This document shows positions 1 through 7,801 of a stretch of 64,000 nt of DNA, in pieces. The DNA comes from Butyricicoccus_B sp017886875 (GTDB taxonomy: Bacteria > Bacillota > Clostridia > Oscillospirales > Butyricicoccaceae): assembly GCA_963931655.1 (NCBI GenBank), contig OZ007036.1, forward strand, positions 248,001 through 312,000, given 5' to 3'. Position 1 is the stretch's first letter. Each line of letters starts with the position of its first letter. Below the pieces are notes generated by a model. That model saw nothing but the letters and a program-made list of their open reading frames with translations, did not search any database and was not told the DNA's origin. The translations under genes and the position numbers were made by a program.

Positions 1-1
1 C

Positions 2-1093
2 CTATTGTTGTTCTACTGGTTCATTTACATATAAACGACGTTCTTTAAGATACTGAATAAGCTCTTGTTCAGAAATCATATCGAGGAAATCAAACCAGCT
101 CATTTCCGTAAGCTCTTGGTCAGATAAAGAAATAGCTACCTCACAAAGATGATTTACAAACTGCAAAGTAGCTATTAAAGTATTGAGTTTTAGTGTGCCT
201 CTAAACAGGCGAAGCTCTACGGTTTCGCTGTTTGTCAGATTTACGGCTGTATATCTGCCGGCACATGAATTTTTAGCATGGTCGATTTGCTCTTTAGGAC
301 AGAGCTTCATGCCATAGCGAGCTGCCCAGCGGTTTAATTGGCTGCGTGTTCTTCTACTAAAACGTAACAGTTCAGACCAGAACTTTTCTACAAAGAATAC
401 AAGGCGAGCTATACATTCTTCTTGTGCTGCATATGTCGAGCCAAAAGCCGTTCGGTTGATATGTACATGTAATCCACAGGTCTCTGAGCTGTGACTGAGA
501 TAACCAAGACTTTTAGCTTCATATAAAATATCAGCCCAAGGCATATCATTTATATGATATTCAAGTGTCATAGGGTGAGTGACAAGCTCTAAGCCCTCGT
601 TTAAACTGCCATCGGTTTTGATATACAGGTTTTCAGCTCTATCGTTTGCAACTTCAAGCAATGCTTGAGCGTTATCGTTATCGGTTCCGCCGTCATCAAT
701 TTCAAGTTCTACACCAAAGTATCTATTGCCTTTACCATGGAAGATTAAAGTATCAGGTACATAATTGTACTCATGAATGGTGTTTCTATGGCTTTGCCAG
801 CAGTCATAGCACAGAGGGCGGTCAGGGTCATCATTTGCATAGTAAGTGTTGTCTGTATGTATTATTGTTTCGCAATTTTCGCAGGTATAATAAGAATTTG
901 AATAACAATCTCTACATAAAGTTGTAAATCCATCACTTATTGTATCATCAATATACACATACTCATGGCAGTGCTCACAGGTAGTTGTTAAATTGTCAGC
1001 ACAATCAGGGCATAGTAGGTCATCTCCTACATAAATAACATCGTCAATGTGAAATTCTACTCCACAGTTGTTACAAACAAAAGTTTCTTGCAT
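2..1093 (-). CDS. Amidoligase-family protein with N-terminal zinc ribbons
   Basis: The first ~100 residues hold at least three CxxC...CxxC zinc-knuckle units (for example CNNCG...CPDC, CEHCH...CRDC, CENCE...CYDC). After a linker, the rest matches the Amidoligase_2 family: YFGVELEIDDGG, a KTDGSL motif, an LELVTHP motif and SETCGLHVHIN. This family is ATP-grasp-like glutamine synthetase-fold ligases thought to join amino groups to peptide or protein carboxylates; the substrate here is unknown. The 363-aa length fits a complete protein. The next gene upstream (DUF960, same strand) ends 14 bp from its start, so the two are probably one transcript. Such amidoligases are common on phage and conjugative elements, so this could be cargo of an element lying to the left of the window. 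Confidence 0.75.
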   Translation of the reverse strand: MQETFVCNNCGVEFHIDDVIYVGDDLLCPDCADNLTTTCEHCHEYVYIDDTISDGFTTLCRDCYSNSYYTCENCETIIHTDNTYYANDDPDRPLCYDCWQSHRNTIHEYNYVPDTLIFHGKGNRYFGVELEIDDGGTDNDNAQALLEVANDRAENLYIKTDGSLNEGLELVTHPMTLEYHINDMPWADILYEAKSLGYLSHSSETCGLHVHINRTAFGSTYAAQEECIARLVFFVEKFWSELLRFSRRTRSQLNRWAARYGMKLCPKEQIDHAKNSCAGRYTAVNLTNSETVELRLFRGTLKLNTLIATLQFVNHLCEVAISLSDQELTEMSWFDFLDMISEQELIQYLKERRLYVNEPVEQQ

Positions 1094-1107
1094 TTTTGAG
1101 TTCCTCC

Positions 1108-1398
1108 TTAATATTCTTCAGCTAGTAGCATTGTGCTATGGGTTTGGTCATCAATTACAAAGATTTTAGCAGTTACAGCGGTTGTACATTCCAATTGCAT
1201 TTCATATTTGTAAGGCGGCTGTTCTTGTTTGTGGCAAATGTATTGTTTTCCGTCTGGTTGCTTTTCAAGCTCAAAGACCTGTAAATAGTCTTTGCTTTCC
1301 ACTTCCATTTGGGAAATCATAAACCACATAAGATTTACAAGCCAAGGGGGTATGTTTTCGGATACGCCTTTTGTAATGTAGTGCTGGTTGTCAAACAT
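1108..1398 (-). CDS. DUF960 family protein
   Basis: This 96-aa acidic protein begins MFDNQHYITKGVSENIP and contains the DYLQVFELE segment typical of DUF960. DUF960 proteins are small, without a known enzymatic role, and are frequent in plasmids, phages and integrative elements of Firmicutes. It lies immediately upstream of the amidoligase on the same strand and is probably co-transcribed with it. I see no catalytic motif and cannot assign a function. Confidence 0.7.
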   Translation of the reverse strand: MFDNQHYITKGVSENIPPWLVNLMWFMISQMEVESKDYLQVFELEKQPDGKQYICHKQEQPPYKYEMQLECTTAVTAKIFVIDDQTHSTMLLAEEY

Positions 1399-1420
1399 TT
1401 GAAATCACTCCTTATAGATA

Positions 1421-1454
1421 TAAAAATAGCCGCAAGGAAATACACCTTGTGGCT
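1421..1454 (-). terminator. Rho-independent terminator after the XRE regulator
   Basis: An imperfect stem AGCCACAAGG/CCTTGCGGCT with a loop of about 7 nt is followed on the minus strand by ATTTTTA. It lies between the regulator's stop (1499) and the DUF960 start, so it ends the regulator transcript. Confidence 0.6.
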
Positions 1455-1498
1455 TCATATATATAGTATGTAGTTGGATAAGGGGAGTGAATCGGATT

Positions 1499-1831
1499 TT
1501 ATTTTTCGAGAGTTAACACATTTTGCAAGATAATGCTTATTTTATTAACGCTTTCTAAAGGCAAATCTTTAATTTGATTATATATGTGTGTAAGTGCAGC
1601 TTGTTTTTCATCTGTAGTTTCTGTATTTGGTTCAAAAAACTCTGCTAGTGAAATGCCTAACGCACAAGTTATTTTTTCTAGAGTTTTAATGGTTGGGTTT
1701 TTTAGACCACGCTCTAAATGACCAAGAAATGCAGGATTTATTTCTGCCTGCAAAGCTAAATTTTCTTGGCTTAAACCGTTTTTGGTGCGAAAATATTTTA
1801 TTCTTTCTCCAACATTTATTTCATTATACAT
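1499..1831 (-). CDS. XRE-family HTH transcriptional regulator
   Basis: A 110-aa repressor-type protein. Residues ~5-60 form a Cro/CI helix-turn-helix (VGERIKYFRTKNGLSQENLA, then PAFLGHLERGLKNPTIKTLE). The C-terminal ~45 residues are a short helical tail, probably for dimerisation. I place the start at 1831 because AAAGGCAGGTG sits just upstream; the open frame extends to 1930 but that extension encodes a hydrophobic stretch that is not part of the family. It is divergent from the zinc-ribbon gene row starting at 1942 and probably regulates it, with the shared region 1832-1941 holding the promoter. Confidence 0.8.
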   Translation of the reverse strand: MYNEINVGERIKYFRTKNGLSQENLALQAEINPAFLGHLERGLKNPTIKTLEKITCALGISLAEFFEPNTETTDEKQAALTHIYNQIKDLPLESVNKISIILQNVLTLEK

Positions 1832-1862
1832 GTTAACACCTGCCTTTAGATAATAGCATATC

Positions 1863-1891
1863 TTGACAATTAGTATGTAACAAACTACAAT
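1863..1891 (+). promoter_or_regulatory. Sigma-A type promoter for the zinc-ribbon gene row
   Basis: TTGACA (1863-1868) and TACAAT (1886-1891) are separated by exactly 17 nt, and the first gene starts 51 bp downstream. The divergent XRE gene starts at 1831, so this interval probably also holds its operator. Confidence 0.65.
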
Positions 1892-1941
1892 AGATATTAT
1901 AAAAAGATATCTATAAGTATTAAAATGCATGAGGTGGATAA

Positions 1942-2535
1942 ATGAGATACTGTACTAAATGTGGAAAAGAGTTAGAAGATAATATGTTATTTTGTTCTGA
2001 ATGTGGAAATCCTACATTCTATAATGAATCTATAAGTAACATGGATAAAAAAGCTAAAAGAAAAAAATATGGTGCTTTGGCATTGGCAGCAGCCTTCATA
2101 TTTATTTGGTTAGTTGCTGATGCAGACAATATAAAAGAAAAGGTTAATAGTGTTTTTGGAGATGTTATAGTTACAGATGAAATAACAGGAAATATGGGAA
2201 CGTTAGATGGGCAGATTATAGTTTCTGGTGTAAAAAATGTTTATTTTGATACATATAGTAGAAGTATTTCTTTTGGTGAGGCTTTGGATTATGGTACAAA
2301 AAATGTTGTGTGGGATTGTACATCAAGGTCAGATGGTCAGGTGTTTATTGTTTTGACAGGAGAATACGCAAGTGTTGAAGGAGGGCAATTTACACTTGAG
2401 CTTCAAGCTCAAACGAATGGAGATTATGTGTATGTTGAGGTTGTTTCTGGCGAATTTTTGTCTGAATTAGTTCAATTAAGCAATGCTACTATACTTTCTA
2501 CAATATATAGTATAGCCGAGCAAAATATGAACTAA
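1942..2535 (+). CDS. Zinc-ribbon single-pass membrane protein
   Basis: 197 aa. Residues 4-22 are a zinc ribbon (CTKCG...FCSECGNP). A basic stretch KKAKRKK is followed by one transmembrane helix at about 43-60. The remaining ~135 residues are predicted to be extracytoplasmic and are rich in beta-type sequence, with no recognised domain. It is first of three consecutive genes that each start with the same zinc ribbon. The row is preceded by a consensus promoter and a divergent XRE regulator. The function is unknown; a membrane sensor or envelope-stress role is only a guess. Confidence 0.65.
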   Translation: MRYCTKCGKELEDNMLFCSECGNPTFYNESISNMDKKAKRKKYGALALAAAFIFIWLVADADNIKEKVNSVFGDVIVTDEITGNMGTLDGQIIVSGVKNVYFDTYSRSISFGEALDYGTKNVVWDCTSRSDGQVFIVLTGEYASVEGGQFTLELQAQTNGDYVYVEVVSGEFLSELVQLSNATILSTIYSIAEQNMN

Positions 2536-2564
2536 AAAAATTTTTAACGAAGGTGGTTATTTTT

Positions 2565-3779
2565 ATGCTTTGTAATAAATGTGGTAAAAACATAGATGAA
2601 GGAGTTAAATTTTGCCCTTTTTGTGGAGAAGAAGTAAAAACTCAATTATCAGATAATTTAAAAAATAATATAGAAGATAATAAATCAAAAAAATTAAAGA
2701 GTTTAAAAATAGTATTGAGTGTGATAATAAGTATTTTAGTTTTGGTTTTTATAGCTAGTAAAATATATATTTATAGCATACCAGAGTTAGAAAATATACA
2801 AGATATTGATGATTTAATAGCAGCTTATCAGGCAATAGAAGATAATAATACATCTGAATATAAAACAGATGAAAATATGATAGAAAAACTGCAAAAATAT
2901 GATGAATTTGGTCAAGTAGATGGACTAAGATATGCAGTGAATGGTAAAACAGCAATAGTTATACCTGGTAAAGAATTTATGCAGATTGCAGACCCTGAAA
3001 CAGAAGATACAGATGAGTTTAAATTTAATAATAATGTTTCAGATATAAAAATACCTAAAAAATTAAGATATAACGGTGAAATAATTGAGGTAATAGCAAT
3101 AGCTGACTACGCTTTTCAAAATTCGGTAGATTTAGTACAAGTTAAGATACCAGATACTGTAAAAAAGATTGGAAAAAATGCGTTTAAAAATTGCATTTCA
3201 TTGCAAACAATAAATATACCAGAAGGTGTGAATAAAATAAATGACTTTACATTTATGGGTTGTTTGTCTTTAAAGCAAGTTGTCATTCCAGACAGTGTAA
3301 TTAAAATAGGAAATGCAGCATTTTTAGGTTGTAAGTTGTTAAACAATATACAACTTCCAGAAAATATAGTAGATATAGGAGAATTTGCTTTTTCATACTG
3401 TACAAGTCTGACAAATATTAAAGTGCCAGATAAGGTTCAAGTGTTGAAATATGGTGTTTTTTCAGATTGTTATAGTTTAAAAACAGTTAGGTATCCGAAA
3501 GATATAAAGGGAATTGAAGAATATGCATTTTGGCAGTGTAATTCATTAACTGAGATTAACATACCAGATGGTGCTGAATATATTGGAAATAATGCGTTTT
3601 TGGGTTGTTATTCTATGAAAAAAGCATACATACCAACAAGTGTTGATAAAATAGGTGAAAGCGTATTCCAATATTGTGAATTGTTATCAGAAATAGAACT
3701 TCCTAATAATCTTGCAAAAGAAGATAATTATGGCATATGGCGATTAAATACTAAAGCAAAGGTAAACATAATAACTTGA
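2565..3779 (+). CDS. Zinc-ribbon membrane protein with BspA-type leucine-rich repeats
   Basis: 404 aa. A zinc ribbon (CNKCGKNIDEGVKFCPFCG) is followed by a basic linker and a transmembrane helix at ~50-68. From about residue 160 there are seven or so BspA-like (LRR_5) repeats of about 23 residues with the pattern 'IPDTVKKIGKNAFKNC.SL'. The start at 2565 is chosen because GAAGGTGG lies 8 bp upstream; the GTG at 2553 overlaps that site. BspA-type LRRs usually lie on the cell surface and bind proteins. The gene follows the preceding zinc-ribbon gene by 29 bp. Confidence 0.7.
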   Translation: MLCNKCGKNIDEGVKFCPFCGEEVKTQLSDNLKNNIEDNKSKKLKSLKIVLSVIISILVLVFIASKIYIYSIPELENIQDIDDLIAAYQAIEDNNTSEYKTDENMIEKLQKYDEFGQVDGLRYAVNGKTAIVIPGKEFMQIADPETEDTDEFKFNNNVSDIKIPKKLRYNGEIIEVIAIADYAFQNSVDLVQVKIPDTVKKIGKNAFKNCISLQTINIPEGVNKINDFTFMGCLSLKQVVIPDSVIKIGNAAFLGCKLLNNIQLPENIVDIGEFAFSYCTSLTNIKVPDKVQVLKYGVFSDCYSLKTVRYPKDIKGIEEYAFWQCNSLTEINIPDGAEYIGNNAFLGCYSMKKAYIPTSVDKIGESVFQYCELLSEIELPNNLAKEDNYGIWRLNTKAKVNIIT

Positions 3780-3798
3780 TTAAAAGAGGCGATATAAT

Positions 3799-4761
3799 AT
3801 GTTTTGCACGAATTGTGGTACAAAAGTGAACGATGAAAATAAGTTTTGTCCTAATTGTGGTAAACAATTAGAAAATCAAACAGCACAAACTGTAAACAAC
3901 ACTAAAAATAGCACAAATGAATTTTATAGGGTAGACCCTGAGGAATCTAAGAAAAAGATAATCGGAAATAACATAGATTATTATTTAAAGCAGTTCAATA
4001 ATTTAAAATATGGTTCTCGTAGCAAAATGAATTGGGTTTCATTTTTTTTCAGTTTACTTCATGCATACTATCGCAATGTTTGGAAGGATTGGCTTAAAAA
4101 GCTATGGAAACCATTAGTCTTACAGTTTGTATGTGCGTTTTTAGGCTCGTTGCTCTTTTTTAAACAGCCGACAGTTGCAATATTTTTGTTTTTTGCGGTG
4201 TTTATAGGCTTTATATGGCAAATCGTAGGACAAATATTGTTTGCTAAAAACTTCAATAACATTTACATGAGCCATGTAGAGCAAAAGCTAGCTCAAAAAG
4301 ATATAACACCAGACCCATCACCAGTTAGAGTTGCTATTTGTTGGGCTATATATGTTGTGTTTATGATAATTTGTGGAGTAATATCAACTGCATTATTTTT
4401 AAATTTAAATTCTGTTAATGCAAACTCATATGATGATTACCATAGCCAATATCAATATCATAATGACGCACAGGAGGAAGTTTATCAACAAGAAACTGCA
4501 TATTTAGAAGATTATTGGAGTGAGGCAATATATGTTGATTTAACAGCTACTGTAAATACTTCGTATGCTTCTGGTATAATTCTGAAAGATGGACCTGACA
4601 ATGGATATGCAGATATAAATATGCCTATAATACCAAATGGAACAGATGTTCAGATTTATTATCAAATTGAAATTATGACTGATTACTATTGGTTTTATGT
4701 TCAATATGGTGATTATGGTGGTTGGATTGATATGTATTCTTTGGATTTACATGCACAATAA
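3799..4761 (+). CDS. Zinc-ribbon multi-pass membrane protein with SH3-like C-terminus
   Basis: 320 aa. A zinc ribbon (CTNCGTKVNDENKFCPNCG) is followed by a cytoplasmic segment with a DUF2628-like motif (NWVSFFF...YYRNVWKDW) and about three transmembrane helices (approximately 108-150 and 180-205). The tail (~250-320) has the look of a bacterial SH3 domain (VNTSYASGIILKDGP, then WFYVQYGDYGGWI). The GGCG-containing site before 3799 is modest. It closes the three-gene row, and the intergenic distances of about 20-30 bp suggest one operon. The role is unknown. Confidence 0.6.
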   Translation: MFCTNCGTKVNDENKFCPNCGKQLENQTAQTVNNTKNSTNEFYRVDPEESKKKIIGNNIDYYLKQFNNLKYGSRSKMNWVSFFFSLLHAYYRNVWKDWLKKLWKPLVLQFVCAFLGSLLFFKQPTVAIFLFFAVFIGFIWQIVGQILFAKNFNNIYMSHVEQKLAQKDITPDPSPVRVAICWAIYVVFMIICGVISTALFLNLNSVNANSYDDYHSQYQYHNDAQEEVYQQETAYLEDYWSEAIYVDLTATVNTSYASGIILKDGPDNGYADINMPIIPNGTDVQIYYQIEIMTDYYWFYVQYGDYGGWIDMYSLDLHAQ

Positions 4762-4792
4762 TGAAATTTAGTTAATATAATAAATAAAATAT

Positions 4793-4842
4793 CCCTAAAG
4801 CAGAAAACGGTAAATAAAACCGAACTACTTTAGGGGTTATTT
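4793..4842 (+). terminator. Terminator after the zinc-ribbon operon
   Basis: CCCTAAAG pairs with CTTTAGGG around a second inner stem (CGGT/ACCG), followed by a T-rich stretch. It lies 32 bp after the stop at 4761. Confidence 0.65.
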
Positions 4843-4864
4843 TAAGTTCTATAATTAAATACAT

Positions 4865-4899
4865 AAAAGGGCAGTGTTTATTCATTGCCCCTTTAATTT
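4865..4899 (+). terminator. Second hairpin, terminator-like
   Basis: AAAGGGCAGTG pairs imperfectly with CATTGCCCCTTT around a TTTATT loop. It lies between the zinc-ribbon row and the methyltransferase fragment, reinforcing the transcriptional boundary. Confidence 0.5.
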
Positions 4900-4944
4900 A
4901 TGCTGTGTTATAATAAAAATAATAACATAATTTGGAGATTTAAA

Positions 4945-5364
4945 ATGATAAATAGCACTATAGATTATTATAATACTAATGCTGAAAAGTTTGTTAATGA
5001 TACAATAAATGTTGAATTTACAGATATACAGAATAAATTTATAAGCAAACTACATAGCGGGGCAATAATTTTAGATTTTGGTTGTGGCTCAGGTAGAGAT
5101 ACAAAGTATTTTATTTCAAGAGGGTATCAAGTAGATGCAATAGACGGTTCTAAAGAGCTTTGCAAGATTGCGACGGAATACACAGGCATTGAAGTGAAAA
5201 ATATATATTTTGAGGATTTTAAAGAGCAAAATAAATACGATGCCATATGGGCATGCTCATCTATACTTCATCTTGCAAGAAACGATTTAAAAAATGTGAT
5301 AAAAAATATGGTAATAGCATTTCATTTCACCCAAAATCTTATATATTCCACTATGATAATATGA
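4945..5364 (+). pseudogene. C-terminally truncated class I SAM-dependent methyltransferase
   Basis: The start at 4945 has TTGGAGA upstream. The product has a normal methyltransferase N-terminus (TIDYYNTNAEKFV), the SAM-binding motif I ILDFGCGSGRDT (~residues 43-54), an acidic motif II (VDAIDGS) and motif IV/post-IV (YDAIWACSSILHLA). After about 'LKNVIKNM' the family pattern is lost and the frame runs into the coding sequence of the next gene, ending at 5364. Family members are about 190-250 aa; this has ~125 genuine residues. The C-terminal half of the SAM fold is missing, so it is probably inactive. It shares a recombination junction near 5308-5320 with the helicase that follows. Confidence 0.75.
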
Positions 5365-7451
5365 GTGAAATATATATAGGTTCTTCTAATATATCAAGAA
5401 GTGCATTAACATCGGGGATAGAATGGAATTACCGTTTTACAAGTCTTACAAACAAAGAGAATTTTAATGAATTTTTTATTAAATTTGAGGACTTATTTTA
5501 TAATCATTCGATTATTATAGACGATGAAGAACTTAAACGATACTCTAAAAATTGGCATAAACCCGCTTTGTCAAAGGATTTAGCAAAATATGATGAACAA
5601 GATAATGTTATAGATATATTTGAACCTAGAGGAGTCCAAATAGAGGCGTTATATGCCCTTGAAGATAGTCGTGCAGAAGGTGCAACTAAGGGGTTGGTTC
5701 AAGCTGCTACGGGTGTAGGTAAAACATATTTAGCAGCATTTGATTCTGACAAATATGAAAAAGTGTTATTTGTTGCTCATAGAGAAGAAATACTGCATCA
5801 AGCAGCAATATCATTTAAAAATGTTAGAAAATCTGATGATTATGGTTTTTTCTATGGCAAGCAAAAAGATATAGATAAATCTGTAATTTTCGCATCAGTT
5901 GCTACACTTGGTAAAAGTCAGTATTTAAACAGTCAATATTTTTCTAAAGATTACTTTGATTATATTGTAATAGATGAGTTTCACCATGCGGTAAATGACC
6001 AATATTTACAGATTGTTGATTATTTTGAACCTAAATTCTTGCTAGGACTAACGGCAACACCAGAAAGAATAGACGGTAAAAATATATATGAAATCTGTGA
6101 TTATAATGTGCCTTATGAAATATCACTAAAAGAAGCCATAAACAAAGTTGTATTAGTACCATTTCATTATTATGGTGTCTATGACGAAACAGATTATTCG
6201 GGTTTACATATTATAAAAGGTCGTTATGATAATAATGAACTTACACAGATTTATAAAAATAATGCTAAACGTTACGATTTGATATATAAGTACTATTTTA
6301 AATACCGTTCTAAACAAGCATTAGGTTTTTGCTGTTCAAGAGAACATGCTGAACAAATGGCAGCCGAATTTTGTAGGCGTGGTATACCATCTGTGGCGGT
6401 TTATAGTGATGCACATGGACAATTCTCAATGAATAGAGATAAAGCAATAGAACTTTTAATAAATAACAAAATTAGGGTTATATTTTCGGTTGATATGTTT
6501 AATGAGGGTTTGGATATTGCATCATTGGATATGGTTATGTTTCTCAGACCTACAGAATCGCCAGTGGTCTTTTTACAGCAACTTGGCAGAGGACTCAGAA
6601 CTTATAAGGGAAAGCAATATTTAAATGTGCTTGATTTTATAGGTAACTATGAAAAAGCGGGTAGAGTATCACTATTATTAAGCGGCAAAAATCAGAATGG
6701 CAATAAAAAAGCATATGACTATACAGAAATCGAATATCCAGATGACTGTATCGTTGATTTTGATATGCGATTAGTTGATTTATTCAGAGAGATGGACAAA
6801 AAATCAATTCCTATGAAACTTCGTATAAATAATGAGTTTTATAGAGTAAAAGAGCTTTTAAATAATAAAGTACCGTCAAGAATTGAGCTATTCACATATA
6901 TGGACGATGAAGTGTATGAATACTGTATTCGCCATGCAAAAGAAAATTCATTTCGTAGATATCTTGAATTTTTAAATGATTTAGGCGAACTATCACAGGC
7001 TGAAAAAGAGTTATATTCTGGTATAGGAAAAGAATTTATTTCAATTATACAGACAACAGATATGCAAAAAGTTTATAAAATGCCTATATTATATGCTTTT
7101 TACAACAATGGCGATGTTAAAATTGCAGTAACTGAGCAAGACGTGTTAATAAGCTGGAAAAAGTTTTTTGATACAAATAAGAACTGGAAGGATTTTGCAC
7201 CCAATATTACATATGCAGAGTATAAAAACATGACTGATAGACAGCATTTAAGCAAAGCAAAAACGATGCCTATAAAATTTTTAAAGGTATCGGGTAAGGA
7301 ATTCTTTGTTGATAAAGATGGGTATGCATTGGCACTAAGAGAAGATTTAAAAGAAATAATAACAAATAATGCATTTAAAAATCATTTTAAGGATATTCTT
7401 GAGTATAGAACTATGGAATATTATAGAAGAAGATATTCAGCATTGAGTTAG
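5247..7451 (+). CDS. N-terminally truncated DEAD/DEAH helicase (DUF3427 type)
   Basis: Recognisable homology begins at about residue 25 with the second half of a phospholipase D-like domain (FHPKSYIF, then IYIGSSNISRSAL). A superfamily 2 helicase follows: Walker A ATGVGKTY (~154-161), DEFH box (~243-246), LTATPERIDG, and QQLGRGLR. The C-terminal ~230 residues match the DUF3427 region. Full-length relatives carry a complete PLD nuclease and are about 950 aa or more; here the N-terminal third is gone, replaced by methyltransferase sequence read in another frame. No convincing ribosome-binding site precedes 5247, and an internal ATG at 5361 is an alternative. Expression and nuclease activity are doubtful. 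This family is often found in defence islands. Confidence 0.65.
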   Translation: MGMLIYTSSCKKRFKKCDKKYGNSISFHPKSYIFHYDNMSEIYIGSSNISRSALTSGIEWNYRFTSLTNKENFNEFFIKFEDLFYNHSIIIDDEELKRYSKNWHKPALSKDLAKYDEQDNVIDIFEPRGVQIEALYALEDSRAEGATKGLVQAATGVGKTYLAAFDSDKYEKVLFVAHREEILHQAAISFKNVRKSDDYGFFYGKQKDIDKSVIFASVATLGKSQYLNSQYFSKDYFDYIVIDEFHHAVNDQYLQIVDYFEPKFLLGLTATPERIDGKNIYEICDYNVPYEISLKEAINKVVLVPFHYYGVYDETDYSGLHIIKGRYDNNELTQIYKNNAKRYDLIYKYYFKYRSKQALGFCCSREHAEQMAAEFCRRGIPSVAVYSDAHGQFSMNRDKAIELLINNKIRVIFSVDMFNEGLDIASLDMVMFLRPTESPVVFLQQLGRGLRTYKGKQYLNVLDFIGNYEKAGRVSLLLSGKNQNGNKKAYDYTEIEYPDDCIVDFDMRLVDLFREMDKKSIPMKLRINNEFYRVKELLNNKVPSRIELFTYMDDEVYEYCIRHAKENSFRRYLEFLNDLGELSQAEKELYSGIGKEFISIIQTTDMQKVYKMPILYAFYNNGDVKIAVTEQDVLISWKKFFDTNKNWKDFAPNITYAEYKNMTDRQHLSKAKTMPIKFLKVSGKEFFVDKDGYALALREDLKEIITNNAFKNHFKDILEYRTMEYYRRRYSALS

Positions 7452-7800
7452 TTTTATTTTATAAGCAATAAATTATCTTAAATTATATTAAGTGGTATAA
7501 TTAACTTATATTGTATATTTGGGGTACTATAGCAATAATGGGAAGTTGATGCTCTATAAGAAGCACCTTTGTCAAATATATTTGCAAAATAAAACACATG
7601 GCATAGTAATATGAAGGTTAAGTAAAACAGCGAAAATGACAAGGTTATACATCAAATTTTGTTCAATGGAACAAATACTGCTAAAATATGGTATTAAATG
7701 TTGATTATTACATTTTAAACTGGTAATATACAATAAAACACTATATTATATAAAAATATTTGTGCATTTTATGAGAACACTCATGAGAAAGAAGTGAGTA
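7452..7800. other. AT-rich intergenic leader of the cas operon
   Basis: There is no open reading frame of note in this 349-bp stretch. It separates the helicase from cas3 and presumably contains the cas promoter, but I see no -35/-10 pair with good spacing. The only clear signal is the GAAAGAAGTGAG ribosome-binding region just before 7802. Confidence 0.4.
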
Positions 7801-7801
7801 C

